From assembly GCA_036734085.1 (NCBI GenBank), contig DAIMZF010000003.1, positions 17,311 through 81,310 on the forward strand: a DNA stretch of 64,000 nt, in the 5' to 3' direction. The position numbers and the translations under genes were made by a program. This DNA is from J038 sp036734085. GTDB lineage: Bacteria > Chloroflexota > Anaerolineae > Aggregatilineales > Phototrophicaceae. Shown piece after piece: positions 1 through 9,200 of the stretch (the stretch's first letter is position 1; every line of letters begins with the position of its first letter). The notes beneath the pieces were generated by a model. The model saw only the letters and a program-made list of their open reading frames with translations. It was not told the DNA's origin and searched no databases.

Positions 1-99
1 CGCGCACAATACCCCAATAAGCTCCACAAAGCAGAAGGGGACGCACAGGCCATCATTGAGATACTCAACCATGCGCTCCCGATGGAGTATGCCAATTAA
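1..99 (+). CDS. C-terminal end of an unidentified protein (partial)
   Basis: The frame is open from base 1 to the TAA at 97-99 and encodes 32 residues ending in ALPMEYAN; the start lies before the window. The short hydrophilic and then helical tail shows no recognisable motif, so no function is offered. Its stop overlaps the stop of the convergent gene that follows by four bases (TTAA at 96-99), the arrangement seen at other convergent pairs in this window, which supports the reading. Confidence 0.5.
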   Translation, partial: RAQYPNKLHKAEGDAQAIIEILNHALPMEYAN

Positions 100-764
100 C
101 CACTAACGATGTGTTTCGGGTGTGGAAAAGTGAGCGCAAAGTCCAGCGCCCGTAGCGCCATTAACGGGCGCTTGTGCGTAAAATCCGGAAAGTACGCCGG
201 GTCAACATATGCACTCTGGATGCTGGCAAAGCCCAGTTTGCCCCGCGCATTTGGCATCGTCAGCAGGTGGCGTCCATTCTGCGTCTGTATAAAGCCCGGA
301 CGCACCGGCAATAATTTTGTGCTCAACGGCAGGTTCTGCGGCAGAGTCTCCAGCAACATATCAAACACCACCCGACCATCCAAGCTCATAAGAAAGCGTT
401 CTGTATAGTCGTTGACACGCTCAATCTGGAAATCTGCAAGTTCTTTAGGGATGCCCCAGTTTTCCTGCCCGTTAATCACGCTATCAATCGTGGAAACATA
501 GATTTTAGTGATTGCATAGCGCCGTTGTCCGGCCTGGTCGAACAAACCCGGCACAAAGAGCAGTTCACGGTATGGCCCCACAGGGGATTGCTCATAGTCC
601 ACCAACATCACCATGCCGAACCCACCCCTGAACTGCCCTTTTAATTCATCCGGCAAGAACCCATAACGCTCCACAAAATCCCGGCTAAACCGAAATGCGA
701 AGATATACCCGTTTCCCGTCAAATCCCAAGGGGGTGGCGCAACAGTCACATCATTATAGGTCAT
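96..764 (-). CDS. acetoacetate decarboxylase-like protein
   Basis: A 222-residue protein resembling the acetoacetate decarboxylase (ADC) family. The pattern PVGPYRELLFVPG near residue 62 and the segment ENWGIPKELADF near residue 100 match the conserved ADC core; the lysine of the PKE motif, about residue 105, corresponds to the Schiff-base lysine of true ADC. Many family members are not acetoacetate decarboxylases and act on other keto acids or have unknown roles, so the substrate is not assigned. The ATG lies inside the 3' end of rarA (11-base overlap), so the two are probably translated from one mRNA. Family membership is fairly secure, activity is not. Confidence 0.75.
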   Translation of the reverse strand: MTYNDVTVAPPPWDLTGNGYIFAFRFSRDFVERYGFLPDELKGQFRGGFGMVMLVDYEQSPVGPYRELLFVPGLFDQAGQRRYAITKIYVSTIDSVINGQENWGIPKELADFQIERVNDYTERFLMSLDGRVVFDMLLETLPQNLPLSTKLLPVRPGFIQTQNGRHLLTMPNARGKLGFASIQSAYVDPAYFPDFTHKRPLMALRALDFALTFPHPKHIVSG

Positions 765-1941
765 CTTTTTTCTTATCCTTCGGCATATAGTAACGTTTTT
801 TGTTTAATTTTTCCGGTAAGTGACTTTCTTTACCGTACAGTTCATAACCTGCCCCATAGCCGGATTCTTTCATCAAGCCCGTCGGAGCGTTTCGCAACTT
901 TAGCGGAATAGGCAGATTACCGTGTTTGTTTACATCATCCAATGCGCGGAAGTAAGCATCATACGAATCACGATTTTTAGGGGCGACAGCCAAATAAACC
1001 GTGCCATGCGCCAGATTGATTTGACATTCCGGGTAGCCGATAGTCTCCACTGCTTTGAAGACCTCATTTGCCACAACTAACGCTGTCGGGAGCGCCATCC
1101 CAATGTCTTCACTGGCAAATATCACCATGCGCCGTGCGATGAACTTAGGGTCTTCGCCCGCGCTGACCATGCGCGCCAGATAGTATAGCGCGGCGTCAAT
1201 GTCGCTCGCTCGCATACTTTTTATATAGGCGCTGATGGTGTTATAGTGTTCTTCATCCGCCTTATCATAGCGGATATGCTTCGATTGCAACGCATCTCGT
1301 AAATTCTCCAGCGTGAGTTCGCCGCCGGATTCATTCCCATAGAGCGCAAACGCCGACTCCAGCAAATTAAGCGCCTGTCTGCCGTCACCATTGGCAAAAT
1401 TAATCAGGTAGTCCTCTGCTTCGATGGTCAGTTTTGCACGGGTTTCTGCCGCGCCTCGTCGCACAACCTCGCGCAAATCGTCGTCTGTCAGTGCTTCCAG
1501 CATATACACTCGGCTCCGCGATAGTAAAGCGGAGATCACCTCAAAGCTGGGGTTTTCCGTCGTCGCGCCAATCAGTGTCAGTGTGCCGTTCTCTACATAC
1601 GGCAGTAAAAAATCTTGCTGGGCTTTATTAAAGCGGTGGATTTCATCGAGAAACAGAATTGCACCGCCGCTTGCCTGTGCTTTGGCTATCACACGGCGTA
1701 CATCGTCTTTACTGGCGGAAACAGCCGATAGCTCGTACAAAGCCATACCCATATTCTGCGCGATAAGCCGCGCAAGTGTGGTTTTGCCTACACCCGGCGG
1801 CCCCCAAAATATCATAGACCCTATCACGCCTGTCTTAAGCGATTGATACAAGGGTTTACCCGGCGCGACAAGGTGCTTTTGTCCGATGAATTCGTCTAGC
1901 GTTTTGGGGCGGATTTTATCCGCAAGTGGTTGGTTGTCCAT
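754..1941 (-). CDS. rarA: replication-associated recombination protein A (RarA/MgsA AAA+ ATPase)
   Basis: A 395-residue AAA+ ATPase of the RarA/MgsA/WRNIP1 family, which acts at stalled replication forks with SSB and the clamp-loader machinery. The Walker A motif GPPGVGKTT lies at residues 47-55, Walker B LFLDE at 96-100, and the sensor segment GATTENPSFEV follows; the C-terminal half contains the tetramerisation-type region with KHIRYDK and GEDPKFIARRM. Length is close to the usual 420-440. No Shine-Dalgarno is visible before the ATG at 1941. Instead a promoter-like element sits so close that the mRNA may be leaderless (see the promoter at 1948-1976). It overlaps the ADC-like gene downstream. 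Confidence 0.93.
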   Translation of the reverse strand: MDNQPLADKIRPKTLDEFIGQKHLVAPGKPLYQSLKTGVIGSMIFWGPPGVGKTTLARLIAQNMGMALYELSAVSASKDDVRRVIAKAQASGGAILFLDEIHRFNKAQQDFLLPYVENGTLTLIGATTENPSFEVISALLSRSRVYMLEALTDDDLREVVRRGAAETRAKLTIEAEDYLINFANGDGRQALNLLESAFALYGNESGGELTLENLRDALQSKHIRYDKADEEHYNTISAYIKSMRASDIDAALYYLARMVSAGEDPKFIARRMVIFASEDIGMALPTALVVANEVFKAVETIGYPECQINLAHGTVYLAVAPKNRDSYDAYFRALDDVNKHGNLPIPLKLRNAPTGLMKESGYGAGYELYGKESHLPEKLNKKRYYMPKDKKKDDL

Positions 1942-1947
1942 GACGAA

Positions 1948-1976
1948 AGTATGGCGTAGAACGTGAACATGGTCAA
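1948..1976 (-). promoter_or_regulatory. candidate promoter of rarA, leaderless arrangement
   Basis: On the minus strand TTGACC (1971-1976) is separated by 17 bases from CATACT (1948-1953). Only six bases lie between the -10 element and the rarA ATG, so transcription would begin at or next to the start codon. This fits the lack of a ribosome-binding site. The assignment rests on sequence resemblance only. Confidence 0.45.
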
Positions 1977-2043
1977 TGTAGAAGTCCGCGCTTAAGTGTG
2001 CTAATCTCAGGTAGACAATTCAACAACAAGGGAGTGTATCTAC

Positions 2044-3582
2044 ATGGCAAGCAAGCCTGTAATGTTAATCATCCTCGACGGCTGGGGCATCCGCGATATG
2101 GAACACGGAAACGCCGTAAAACAAGCCCACACACCCCATTATGACCATTGGTTAAGCCATTACGAAAAATCAATCATAGATACCTTCGGGGAGCATGTCG
2201 GCCTCACACCCGGCCAGATGGGTAACTCCGAAGTCGGCCATCTTAATCTGGGTGCGGGGCGGGTTGTGTATCAGGACATTATGCGGATTAACCTTGCCAT
2301 CGAAGACGGCTCTTTAACCAAAATCGAATCTCTGCAATCTGCGTTAAAGCAAGCCGCTACCAACGGTAAGAATGTTCATCTTATCGGCCTGTTGGGAGAT
2401 GGCGGCGTGCATAGTCACCAAGATCACCTCTACGCTTTTATGAACATAACGCACACCCATGGCCTCAACCCTATCATCCACGTTATTACCGATGGCCGCG
2501 ATACCCCCACCACAAGCGGCATCGGCTTCTTGGATTTGCTTCAGGCACACATGGACAAAACCGGCATCGGGCGCATTGCCACCGTCGCCGGGCGTTATTA
2601 CGCGATGGATAGAGATAACAGGTGGGAGCGCACCGCTCGCGCCTTTGATGCACTCACCAAACGCCAGGCCACTTTTACCGCCGCCACAGCGCAGGAAGCG
2701 ATAAAATCCAGTTATGAGCGCGGCACAACTGATGAATTTATCGAACCCACAATTATCGGGGATGATGAACGCTTGAAAGTTCAAAGTGGTGATGTCGTCA
2801 TCTGCTACAACTACCGCGCAGACCGAATGCGCCAACTGACGCAAGCACTATCCATGCCCCATTTTGAAGGTTCGGCGCAGGTTGATTTTGTAGAAAACCT
2901 CAACATCTTCACAGCTACACAATACAGCGCGGATTTACCCGTCAACATATTGTTCCCGCCGGATTATCTGCAAAATACCCTAGCGGAAGTCATCAGCAAC
3001 GCTGGCCTCACACAATATCACAGCGCAGAGACAGAGAAATATCCGCATGTGACGTTTTTCTTTAATGGCCGCCGCGAAGAGCCTTTTCCCGGCGAGTCAC
3101 GCCGCATCATTCCGTCGCCGCAAGTCGCCACTTATGACCTGCAACCAGAGATGAGCGCCCCCGAACTTACCGAAGCAACACTTCAACGCATGGACGAGCA
3201 CGACGATAACTTTCTTCTCGTAAACTTTGCTAACCCCGATATGGTAGGCCATACAGGGGTCTTAGAGGCGGCGATTAAGGCCGTCGAAACAGTGGATGAA
3301 TGCGCCGGACGCCTGGTTGAGCGCGTGTTAGCGAAAGGGGGTGTGGCTATCGTCACTGCCGATCACGGTAACTGTGAGCGCATGGTCAATGAAATCAGTG
3401 GCGAATCACACACTTATCACACGGTCGGCCCGGTTAATTTATTTGTCATCGGTGAGGATTATCGCGGCTTGGTCACACGCGGCAAACTGGCGGATGTCGC
3501 GCCAACAGTCCTGGAATTGCTTGGCCTAGAACAGCCTAAAGAGATGACCGGGCGAAGCCTTATTGAGCATAGCGGCGCTTAA
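2044..3582 (+). CDS. gpmI: 2,3-bisphosphoglycerate-independent phosphoglycerate mutase
   Basis: A 512-residue metal-dependent phosphoglycerate mutase that interconverts 3- and 2-phosphoglycerate in glycolysis and gluconeogenesis. The N-terminal ILDGWG supplies a metal-binding aspartate (residue 12); GQMGNSEVGH contains the phosphoserine nucleophile near residue 62; VAGRYYAMDRDNRW and the C-terminal TADHGNCERM carry the other metal and substrate ligands. Length matches the bacterial family. AGGGAG upstream of the ATG at 2044 is a plausible ribosome-binding site. The gene is divergent from rarA and convergent with glgX, with which it shares a TTAA stop overlap. Confidence 0.97.
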   Translation: MASKPVMLIILDGWGIRDMEHGNAVKQAHTPHYDHWLSHYEKSIIDTFGEHVGLTPGQMGNSEVGHLNLGAGRVVYQDIMRINLAIEDGSLTKIESLQSALKQAATNGKNVHLIGLLGDGGVHSHQDHLYAFMNITHTHGLNPIIHVITDGRDTPTTSGIGFLDLLQAHMDKTGIGRIATVAGRYYAMDRDNRWERTARAFDALTKRQATFTAATAQEAIKSSYERGTTDEFIEPTIIGDDERLKVQSGDVVICYNYRADRMRQLTQALSMPHFEGSAQVDFVENLNIFTATQYSADLPVNILFPPDYLQNTLAEVISNAGLTQYHSAETEKYPHVTFFFNGRREEPFPGESRRIIPSPQVATYDLQPEMSAPELTEATLQRMDEHDDNFLLVNFANPDMVGHTGVLEAAIKAVETVDECAGRLVERVLAKGGVAIVTADHGNCERMVNEISGESHTYHTVGPVNLFVIGEDYRGLVTRGKLADVAPTVLELLGLEQPKEMTGRSLIEHSGA

Positions 3583-5684
3583 CGCCCAACTAAAATGATG
3601 ACTGAGCGCGCCCCCAGCCACACATGATCTTGTTGCGCGATGAGGGGTTCGGTTCCTGGCTGATGTACTTCTTGGATAATATCAGGGCTGGTATTGGCGA
3701 AAACATGCCAATGCTGGCCTTCTGGCAAGGCAGGCAAATCAAAGCGGTGGGCTTCCCAGTGCATATTCATCCCCACGTAGATTGTATCGTCGCCGCCCTC
3801 AGCATGTGCCCCATCCAGCATAAAAGCTAATGTCAAACTGGGCGAGTCCCATTCCGCCTGCCAAGCCCGGACGCCGTGCCATGTAATATCTGCATAGCCA
3901 CTGCCCACAGTATCCTGATGCACAAAATGATGTTCACCGCGCAAGACCGGGTGTGCCTTGCGAAAGGCGATACACGTCTTGAAGAAGTGGAAAATATCCC
4001 GGTTCTGCTCCAACAGTGTCCAGTCCAGCCAGTTCCATGCAACATCATGGCAATATGTGTTATTGTTGCCGTTTTGCGTGCGGCCTAGCTCATCCCCCAT
4101 ATAAATCATCGGCACCCCCCTGCTGACCATCAACAGCGCCAACGCATTTTTCATCATACGCCGCCGCAAATGGATAATATAGGAGTCATCGGTATGGCCT
4201 TCTACGCCGCAATTCCAGCTATGATTATCATTTGTACCATCGCGGTTGTCTTCACCGTTGGCATAGTTGTGCTTTTCGTTGTAGGAAAACAAATCATATA
4301 GCGTGAACCCATCGTGCGCGGTGATGAAATTGATCGACGCACTCGCACCCCGTCCAGCATACAAATCCGGTGAGCCTTGCAAGCACTGGGCGACTTCTCG
4401 TGCGATACCGCGTGTGCCTTTAAGCCATTGGCGCATGACATCCCGGTATTTGCCGTTCCACTCCGTCCACCGACCATAATCTGGGAAGCTCCCGACCTGA
4501 TACAAACCGCCAGCGTCCCACGCCTCCGCAATGAGCTTGGCATTCGCCAGAATGGGGTCATGTGCCAACGATTCTAATAACGGTGGGTTTGCCAATGGAT
4601 GCCCGTTTTGGTCACGCCCTAAAATAGAGGCTAAATCGAACCGGAAGCCATCAATATGATATTCAGAAACCCAGTAACGCAAGCAATCAACAACCATATT
4701 CCGCATCACCGGATTATTGCAGTTCATGGTATTGCCGGTTCCACTGAAGTTTAAATAGCGACCATCCGGTGCAAGCATATAGTAGGTTTTGTTGTCGATA
4801 CCCCTAAACGAGAATGTCCGCCCGTTCTCGTTACCTTCCGCCGTGTGGTTAAACACAACATCAAGAATAATTTCAATATCATTACGGTGCAGTTCCTTGA
4901 TGAGCGTTTTTAACTCATCATTCTGCATCCCAATGCCGCCTGTTGCGGCAAACCCGGCCTTCGGCGCGAAGAACCCCACCGTGCTGTATCCCCAGTAGTT
5001 TTTTAGCGGTTGCCCCGTCACCGGGTTTTGACGCCCGGCATACTCAAATTCATCAAACTCAAAAATCGGCATCAGTTCAATGCAATTAACGCCTAATTCT
5101 TTGAGGTAAGGGATTTTCTCGCGGATTCCAGCAAATGTGCCCGGATACTTTGCCTCAGAAGACGGATGCCGCGTAAAGCCGCGCACATGCATCTCATAGA
5201 TGATCAGGTCTTCAATCGGGATGTTCGGCGGGCGGTCTTTGCCCCAATCATAATCACTGGGTGGGATGCGTGCCCGGTGCTGATAATCGCCCTCTATACT
5301 GCCATTCCCCCACACATCTCGTCCGCTAATCAGCTTAGCATAGGGGTCAAGCAGGACTTTATCGGCATTGAAGCGATGGCCTTCGTGCGGAGCATACGGC
5401 CCATCCAAGCGAAATCCATAATCTATTTGTTCATAATTGAGGCCGAATACTTGCATCGTGAAGACATGGCCGATGCGAAATTCTTCTGGAAATGGAATCT
5501 CAATAAAGGGGTCAGCTATCCCAGACTCGTACAATACCAGTGTGCAGGCCGTCGCATAGCGCGAAAAAATAGAGAAGTTAATACCGTTACTGGTCAATGT
5601 TGCGCCATACGGCAGGGGGTGGCCTATCCGCAGGGGAAAGCCGCCGTAAATGTGGGTAGGTTCCGCATCAATTCGCTGGTGCAT
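3579..5684 (-). CDS. glgX: glycogen debranching enzyme (GlgX/isoamylase type)
   Basis: A GH13 debranching enzyme of about 701 residues that cleaves alpha-1,6 branches in glycogen. An N-terminal CBM48-like domain (HPLPYGATLTSNGINFSIFS) precedes the catalytic barrel. The nucleophile aspartate lies in DGFRFDLAS (about residue 350), the acid/base glutamate in LIAEAWDAGG (about 388), and the third acidic residue in TAHDGFTLYDL (about 457). A GTG at 5690 is also in frame, but the ATG at 5684 is better spaced from the AGG in CCAGGT. It begins within 20 bases of the end of the STAS gene and is probably co-transcribed with it. It points to use of stored glycogen. Confidence 0.94.
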   Translation of the reverse strand: MHQRIDAEPTHIYGGFPLRIGHPLPYGATLTSNGINFSIFSRYATACTLVLYESGIADPFIEIPFPEEFRIGHVFTMQVFGLNYEQIDYGFRLDGPYAPHEGHRFNADKVLLDPYAKLISGRDVWGNGSIEGDYQHRARIPPSDYDWGKDRPPNIPIEDLIIYEMHVRGFTRHPSSEAKYPGTFAGIREKIPYLKELGVNCIELMPIFEFDEFEYAGRQNPVTGQPLKNYWGYSTVGFFAPKAGFAATGGIGMQNDELKTLIKELHRNDIEIILDVVFNHTAEGNENGRTFSFRGIDNKTYYMLAPDGRYLNFSGTGNTMNCNNPVMRNMVVDCLRYWVSEYHIDGFRFDLASILGRDQNGHPLANPPLLESLAHDPILANAKLIAEAWDAGGLYQVGSFPDYGRWTEWNGKYRDVMRQWLKGTRGIAREVAQCLQGSPDLYAGRGASASINFITAHDGFTLYDLFSYNEKHNYANGEDNRDGTNDNHSWNCGVEGHTDDSYIIHLRRRMMKNALALLMVSRGVPMIYMGDELGRTQNGNNNTYCHDVAWNWLDWTLLEQNRDIFHFFKTCIAFRKAHPVLRGEHHFVHQDTVGSGYADITWHGVRAWQAEWDSPSLTLAFMLDGAHAEGGDDTIYVGMNMHWEAHRFDLPALPEGQHWHVFANTSPDIIQEVHQPGTEPLIAQQDHVWLGARSVIILVGR

Positions 5685-5697
5685 CAGCACACCTGGT

Positions 5698-6033
5698 TTA
5701 GCTCATCGCCGCTATCGCCTCGCGGCGTGTTTCTGCTGTCTCAAAGAAATCTAAAAAGCCTGTAATCGCCATCACATCACGGACTTCATCATTCAGGCCA
5801 GTCACAATAATCTGCCCAACGTTTTCTTTAATCCGGCGATACAACACTAACAACGTCCGCAATCCGGCGCTGGACATATAATCCACACGACTCATATCCA
5901 GCACAATCTTGCTATCACGCTCCACAGCGTTGAGTAGTTGATCCTGGACTTCGGGCGATGAACGCGAGTCAAGTTCGCCTTGCATCTCTATAATAGTGAT
6001 GTTCTTCTCTTTGCCAATGTGTATCTCTAACAT
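5698..6033 (-). CDS. STAS-domain protein (anti-sigma factor antagonist-like)
   Basis: About 111 residues from the ATG at 6033, nearly all a single STAS domain of the SpoIIAA/RsbV type. Visible are the beta strand ITIIEMQGELDS, the KIVLDMSRVDYMSSAGLRTL helix cap with the phosphorylatable serine in YMSSAG, and the C-terminal helix FFETAETRREAI. Such proteins bind anti-sigma kinases of the RsbW type and are regulated by phosphorylation. No RsbW-like or PP2C gene is in the window, so partners are elsewhere. An upstream in-frame ATG at 6081 would add 16 residues, but STAS homology starts at MLEIHIG. A TATAAT element on the minus strand at 6110-6115 may be its -10. It is followed closely by glgX. 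Confidence 0.82.
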   Translation of the reverse strand: MLEIHIGKEKNITIIEMQGELDSRSSPEVQDQLLNAVERDSKIVLDMSRVDYMSSAGLRTLLVLYRRIKENVGQIIVTGLNDEVRDVMAITGFLDFFETAETRREAIAAMS

Positions 6034-6190
6034 ATCAAAAATGAGCCTGTAGTAGTTTGTTTTCTTCAAAATTGCAACCATGCAAAGCAGTCCATTGTTA
6101 GCGATAAATATTATAGTTAAGCGATTACCTTAAAGCTAAATTGTACACATTTTTTAGATTTATGCTTGCTTTTTTAATCTATCTGATGCA

Positions 6191-6223
6191 AAAAAGGGCT
6201 TTATGGATTATAAAGCCCTTTTT
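6191..6223. terminator. bidirectional intrinsic terminator after the kinase-STAND gene
   Basis: A perfect 13-base inverted repeat (6191-6203 and 6211-6223) with a seven-base loop, flanked by A tracts on one side and T tracts on the other. It lies just beyond the stop of the giant kinase gene (minus strand) and separates that operon from the STAS-glgX unit. The rest of 6034-6190 holds only the STAS promoter region. Confidence 0.85.
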
Positions 6224-6229
6224 ACTGGC

Positions 6230-9200
6230 TTAAGATTCTACTTCACACAAAGGTAGCACGCGGAATTGCTCGCGTTCCGGGCATGTTAACGGACGGACAT
6301 AACGTGCAGACCGCGCCCAATCGATAATTTCATCGGATGCTGTCGGCAGACGCCAAAGCCGTAAGGTGTTATCCTGCCCACTGGAAATAGCCGCTTGACC
6401 ATCCGGTAGGAAGGCTACCTGGCTAATCCAGTTCGTATGCCCTTCAAACTGGAAGATTTCCTGTGCGTTATCCAGATACCACAACCGCAGGATGCGGTCA
6501 GCACCACCACTAAGCACTAGTGTACCATCGGCGCTCACGCTTATATCCTGCACGCGGTCACTGTGCCCGGTGAATTGCCGTATTTCATCACCCGTCGTAA
6601 CATCCCACAAGCGCACAGTCACATCCCAGGAGGCCGTTAAAACCATCGCGCCATCCGGCGTGAAGGCCACATCATTAATTCTGTCAGTATGTCCGGCAAA
6701 AGTAACCCGTCTTTCGCCAGTCTCAACATCCCATAAAGCCGCCGTGTCGTCATAAGAACCCGTCAACAGGGTTTGCCCGTCCGGGCTAAAAGCAACACCC
6801 GCAACAGCGTTTGTATGGTCACCAAATTGGCGTATCAGTTCACCTGTAGCCGCATCTAATATCACGATGCGCCCGTTGCCAAGTCCTACCGCAATTAACG
6901 AATCATCCGCAGAAAATTGCGCGTTCAATGCCAGCACATCGGCTTCCGCGTTGAACTGCCAGCTTAGTGTTGTATCAAGTGTTTCCGCATCAAACAACCA
7001 CAGGGCAACCACCCCATCCCACCCAGCAGAAACAAACGCCGTGCCTTCGTGGTTAAAAGCGACGCCCTCTATCGTGCTAGTATGCGGGTAATCCGCCCCT
7101 CTGCCGATTTCAACAAGGATTTCACTCGTGGCAACATCCCAGACACGCAAGCTGTTATCCAGGTCTATTTCCTCCATAGGGCGCAGTGCCCCCGAAGCAG
7201 AAACCGCGTATAAACCGGATGGATGGACATCTACCGCCCATATCCAATCACGCGATCCGTCAAAACGCCTTACTTCCGCACGGCCTCGCAAATCCAACAA
7301 CCACACCGCCGGGTCGAGCGAACGCTCACGTTCGCGCTCAATTTGATTGCCGCCAATATTTCCGGAAAACACCGCCACGTATTCGTCATTATCGGAAAGC
7401 GCCACATCCAGCAACAAATCACCAAAGACATCAAATCGCTGGAATTGTGTCCCGCGTGCTGTGTCCCACACACGCAAAGACCTATCCCATGAGGCGGATA
7501 TAATGCGCGTCCCGGTGGAATTAAACGACAAACCGGTGATTAAGTCCACATGGCCGAACATCCGTAACTGCTCTTCGCCTGTCGCTATATCCCAGATATG
7601 GATTGTGCCGCCGCGTTCGCTATTCCACGTCGCACTAGCCACAGACCGTCCATCCGGGCTGATGGCAACCGTCCGCACCCAGCCACCGTTCATATCTAAA
7701 TCCAGCAGAATTTCGCCCGTCTCGACATCCCAGACACGCACCATACGGTCACGTACTGCCCCCGCATCATTTTCAATTAATGTTGTATCGCCATGCCCGG
7801 ATACAGCAATGCGGCCATCCTGTGACAATGCCACTTTGAAGATGACGCTTTCCGCATCATCAAAAACTCTTACAATGTCGCCTGTCTCTACATCCCACAG
7901 GCGCATGGTCTGGTCTGCCCCACCGGATAGAAGCAACGCGCCATCAGAGCTAAAAACCACGCTCATCACAACATCACTATGGCCTGCCAATATACGGATA
8001 ACATCACCGCTTGCCGCGTCGTACAGCGTAATATCTCCGCCTGTGCCCGCCGCCGCTAATGTTGCTCCATCCGGCGAGAATTTAGCCGTTGTCAGCACAT
8101 CATCAACAGTCTCAATAACACGTACCATTTCCCGCGTATCGTTGTCCCATAGGCGGAGTGTACCATCTGACGAAGCAGAAACCGTGAAGCGTCCATCTGC
8201 ACTTATATCACCGGATGTCACCGCGCCTTCGTGCCCTTCAAAGCGCGCCCGCACGCCGGGGTTAAACGCCGTCGTAGCCAACATCCGCAATACTTCTACA
8301 GGTGGCGGTCTATAAGCCTCATCTGCGGCCAACGCCAGCGTTAAGGCCAGTGTTGTATCATGCTGATTTTGCATATTGCGGGCATTCGCCGCCAGCGCCA
8401 AACTCTGCGCCTGTGCCGCGCTCTGTTCTGCCAGTGTACGTGCGGCTTGTTCCAGTTCGGCGGCGATCTCTGCCCGTTCTTGAGATTGTTCCGCCGCTTG
8501 TTGTTGCGAAAACGCAAAGACAGCCAATAACACGGCCACGACTGCCGCCACACCCATCACACCCACCAGCGCACGCAGACGGTTACGCGAGCGTTTTTCC
8601 AGTTCAGCCTCACGTTGCCGACGGGCTTCCTCTGCCGCTTGTTCCTGAGTGTGTCGCTCAATACTGGCTTGCAGGTAATTACGCTCGTAATCGTTGAGCG
8701 CCAGATTGGTTGACTCCTGCCATGTCTCGAACTGTTGCAACCGTAACCCCCGTGCTAAATAGCTGGGGTCTTTCCCGCTCTGCCGCCAATCTTCCGCAAT
8801 GGCGGAAAGTCGACGTTGTGTTCGTAAGTCGTCCCGGCTTTCGCTCAACCAACCGCGTAGGCGCGTCCATTGGCGGATGAGTGCCTCGTGTGCGACTTCA
8901 ACCGTTGCCGTCCGTGAGGCCGGGTCACGGTCAAAGGTCAGCAGGCGATAGCGGCCGAAGGCATCAATAATCATCGACATTTCATCGGCACTACTGCCTT
9001 TTATGGAGAACAATTCCGACTGAAGCGTGCGCCGCCGTGTATCCTCCGCACCTTCACCCAACGTCACCAACCGCAGAAACATCTGACGGGCGGCCTCTTG
9101 TTCTTCTTCGCTCAAATTCTCGTAGAGTTCATCGGCGCGGCGTGCCAACGCGCCCATCGTCCCGCCGATTTCACTATAAGCCTCGACTGTCAGCACCGGG

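Noticed and set aside
5166..5765. 199-codon open frame on the plus strand over the start of glgX
   Set aside because: It is antisense to well-conserved GlgX sequence and runs into the STAS gene; no domain or start signal.
7347..8315. 322-codon open frame on the plus strand inside the kinase-STAND-WD40 gene
   Set aside because: It is antisense to WD40 repeats, is very rich in Ser, Thr, Pro and Arg, has no ribosome-binding site and no recognisable domain; the repeats force long open shadows.
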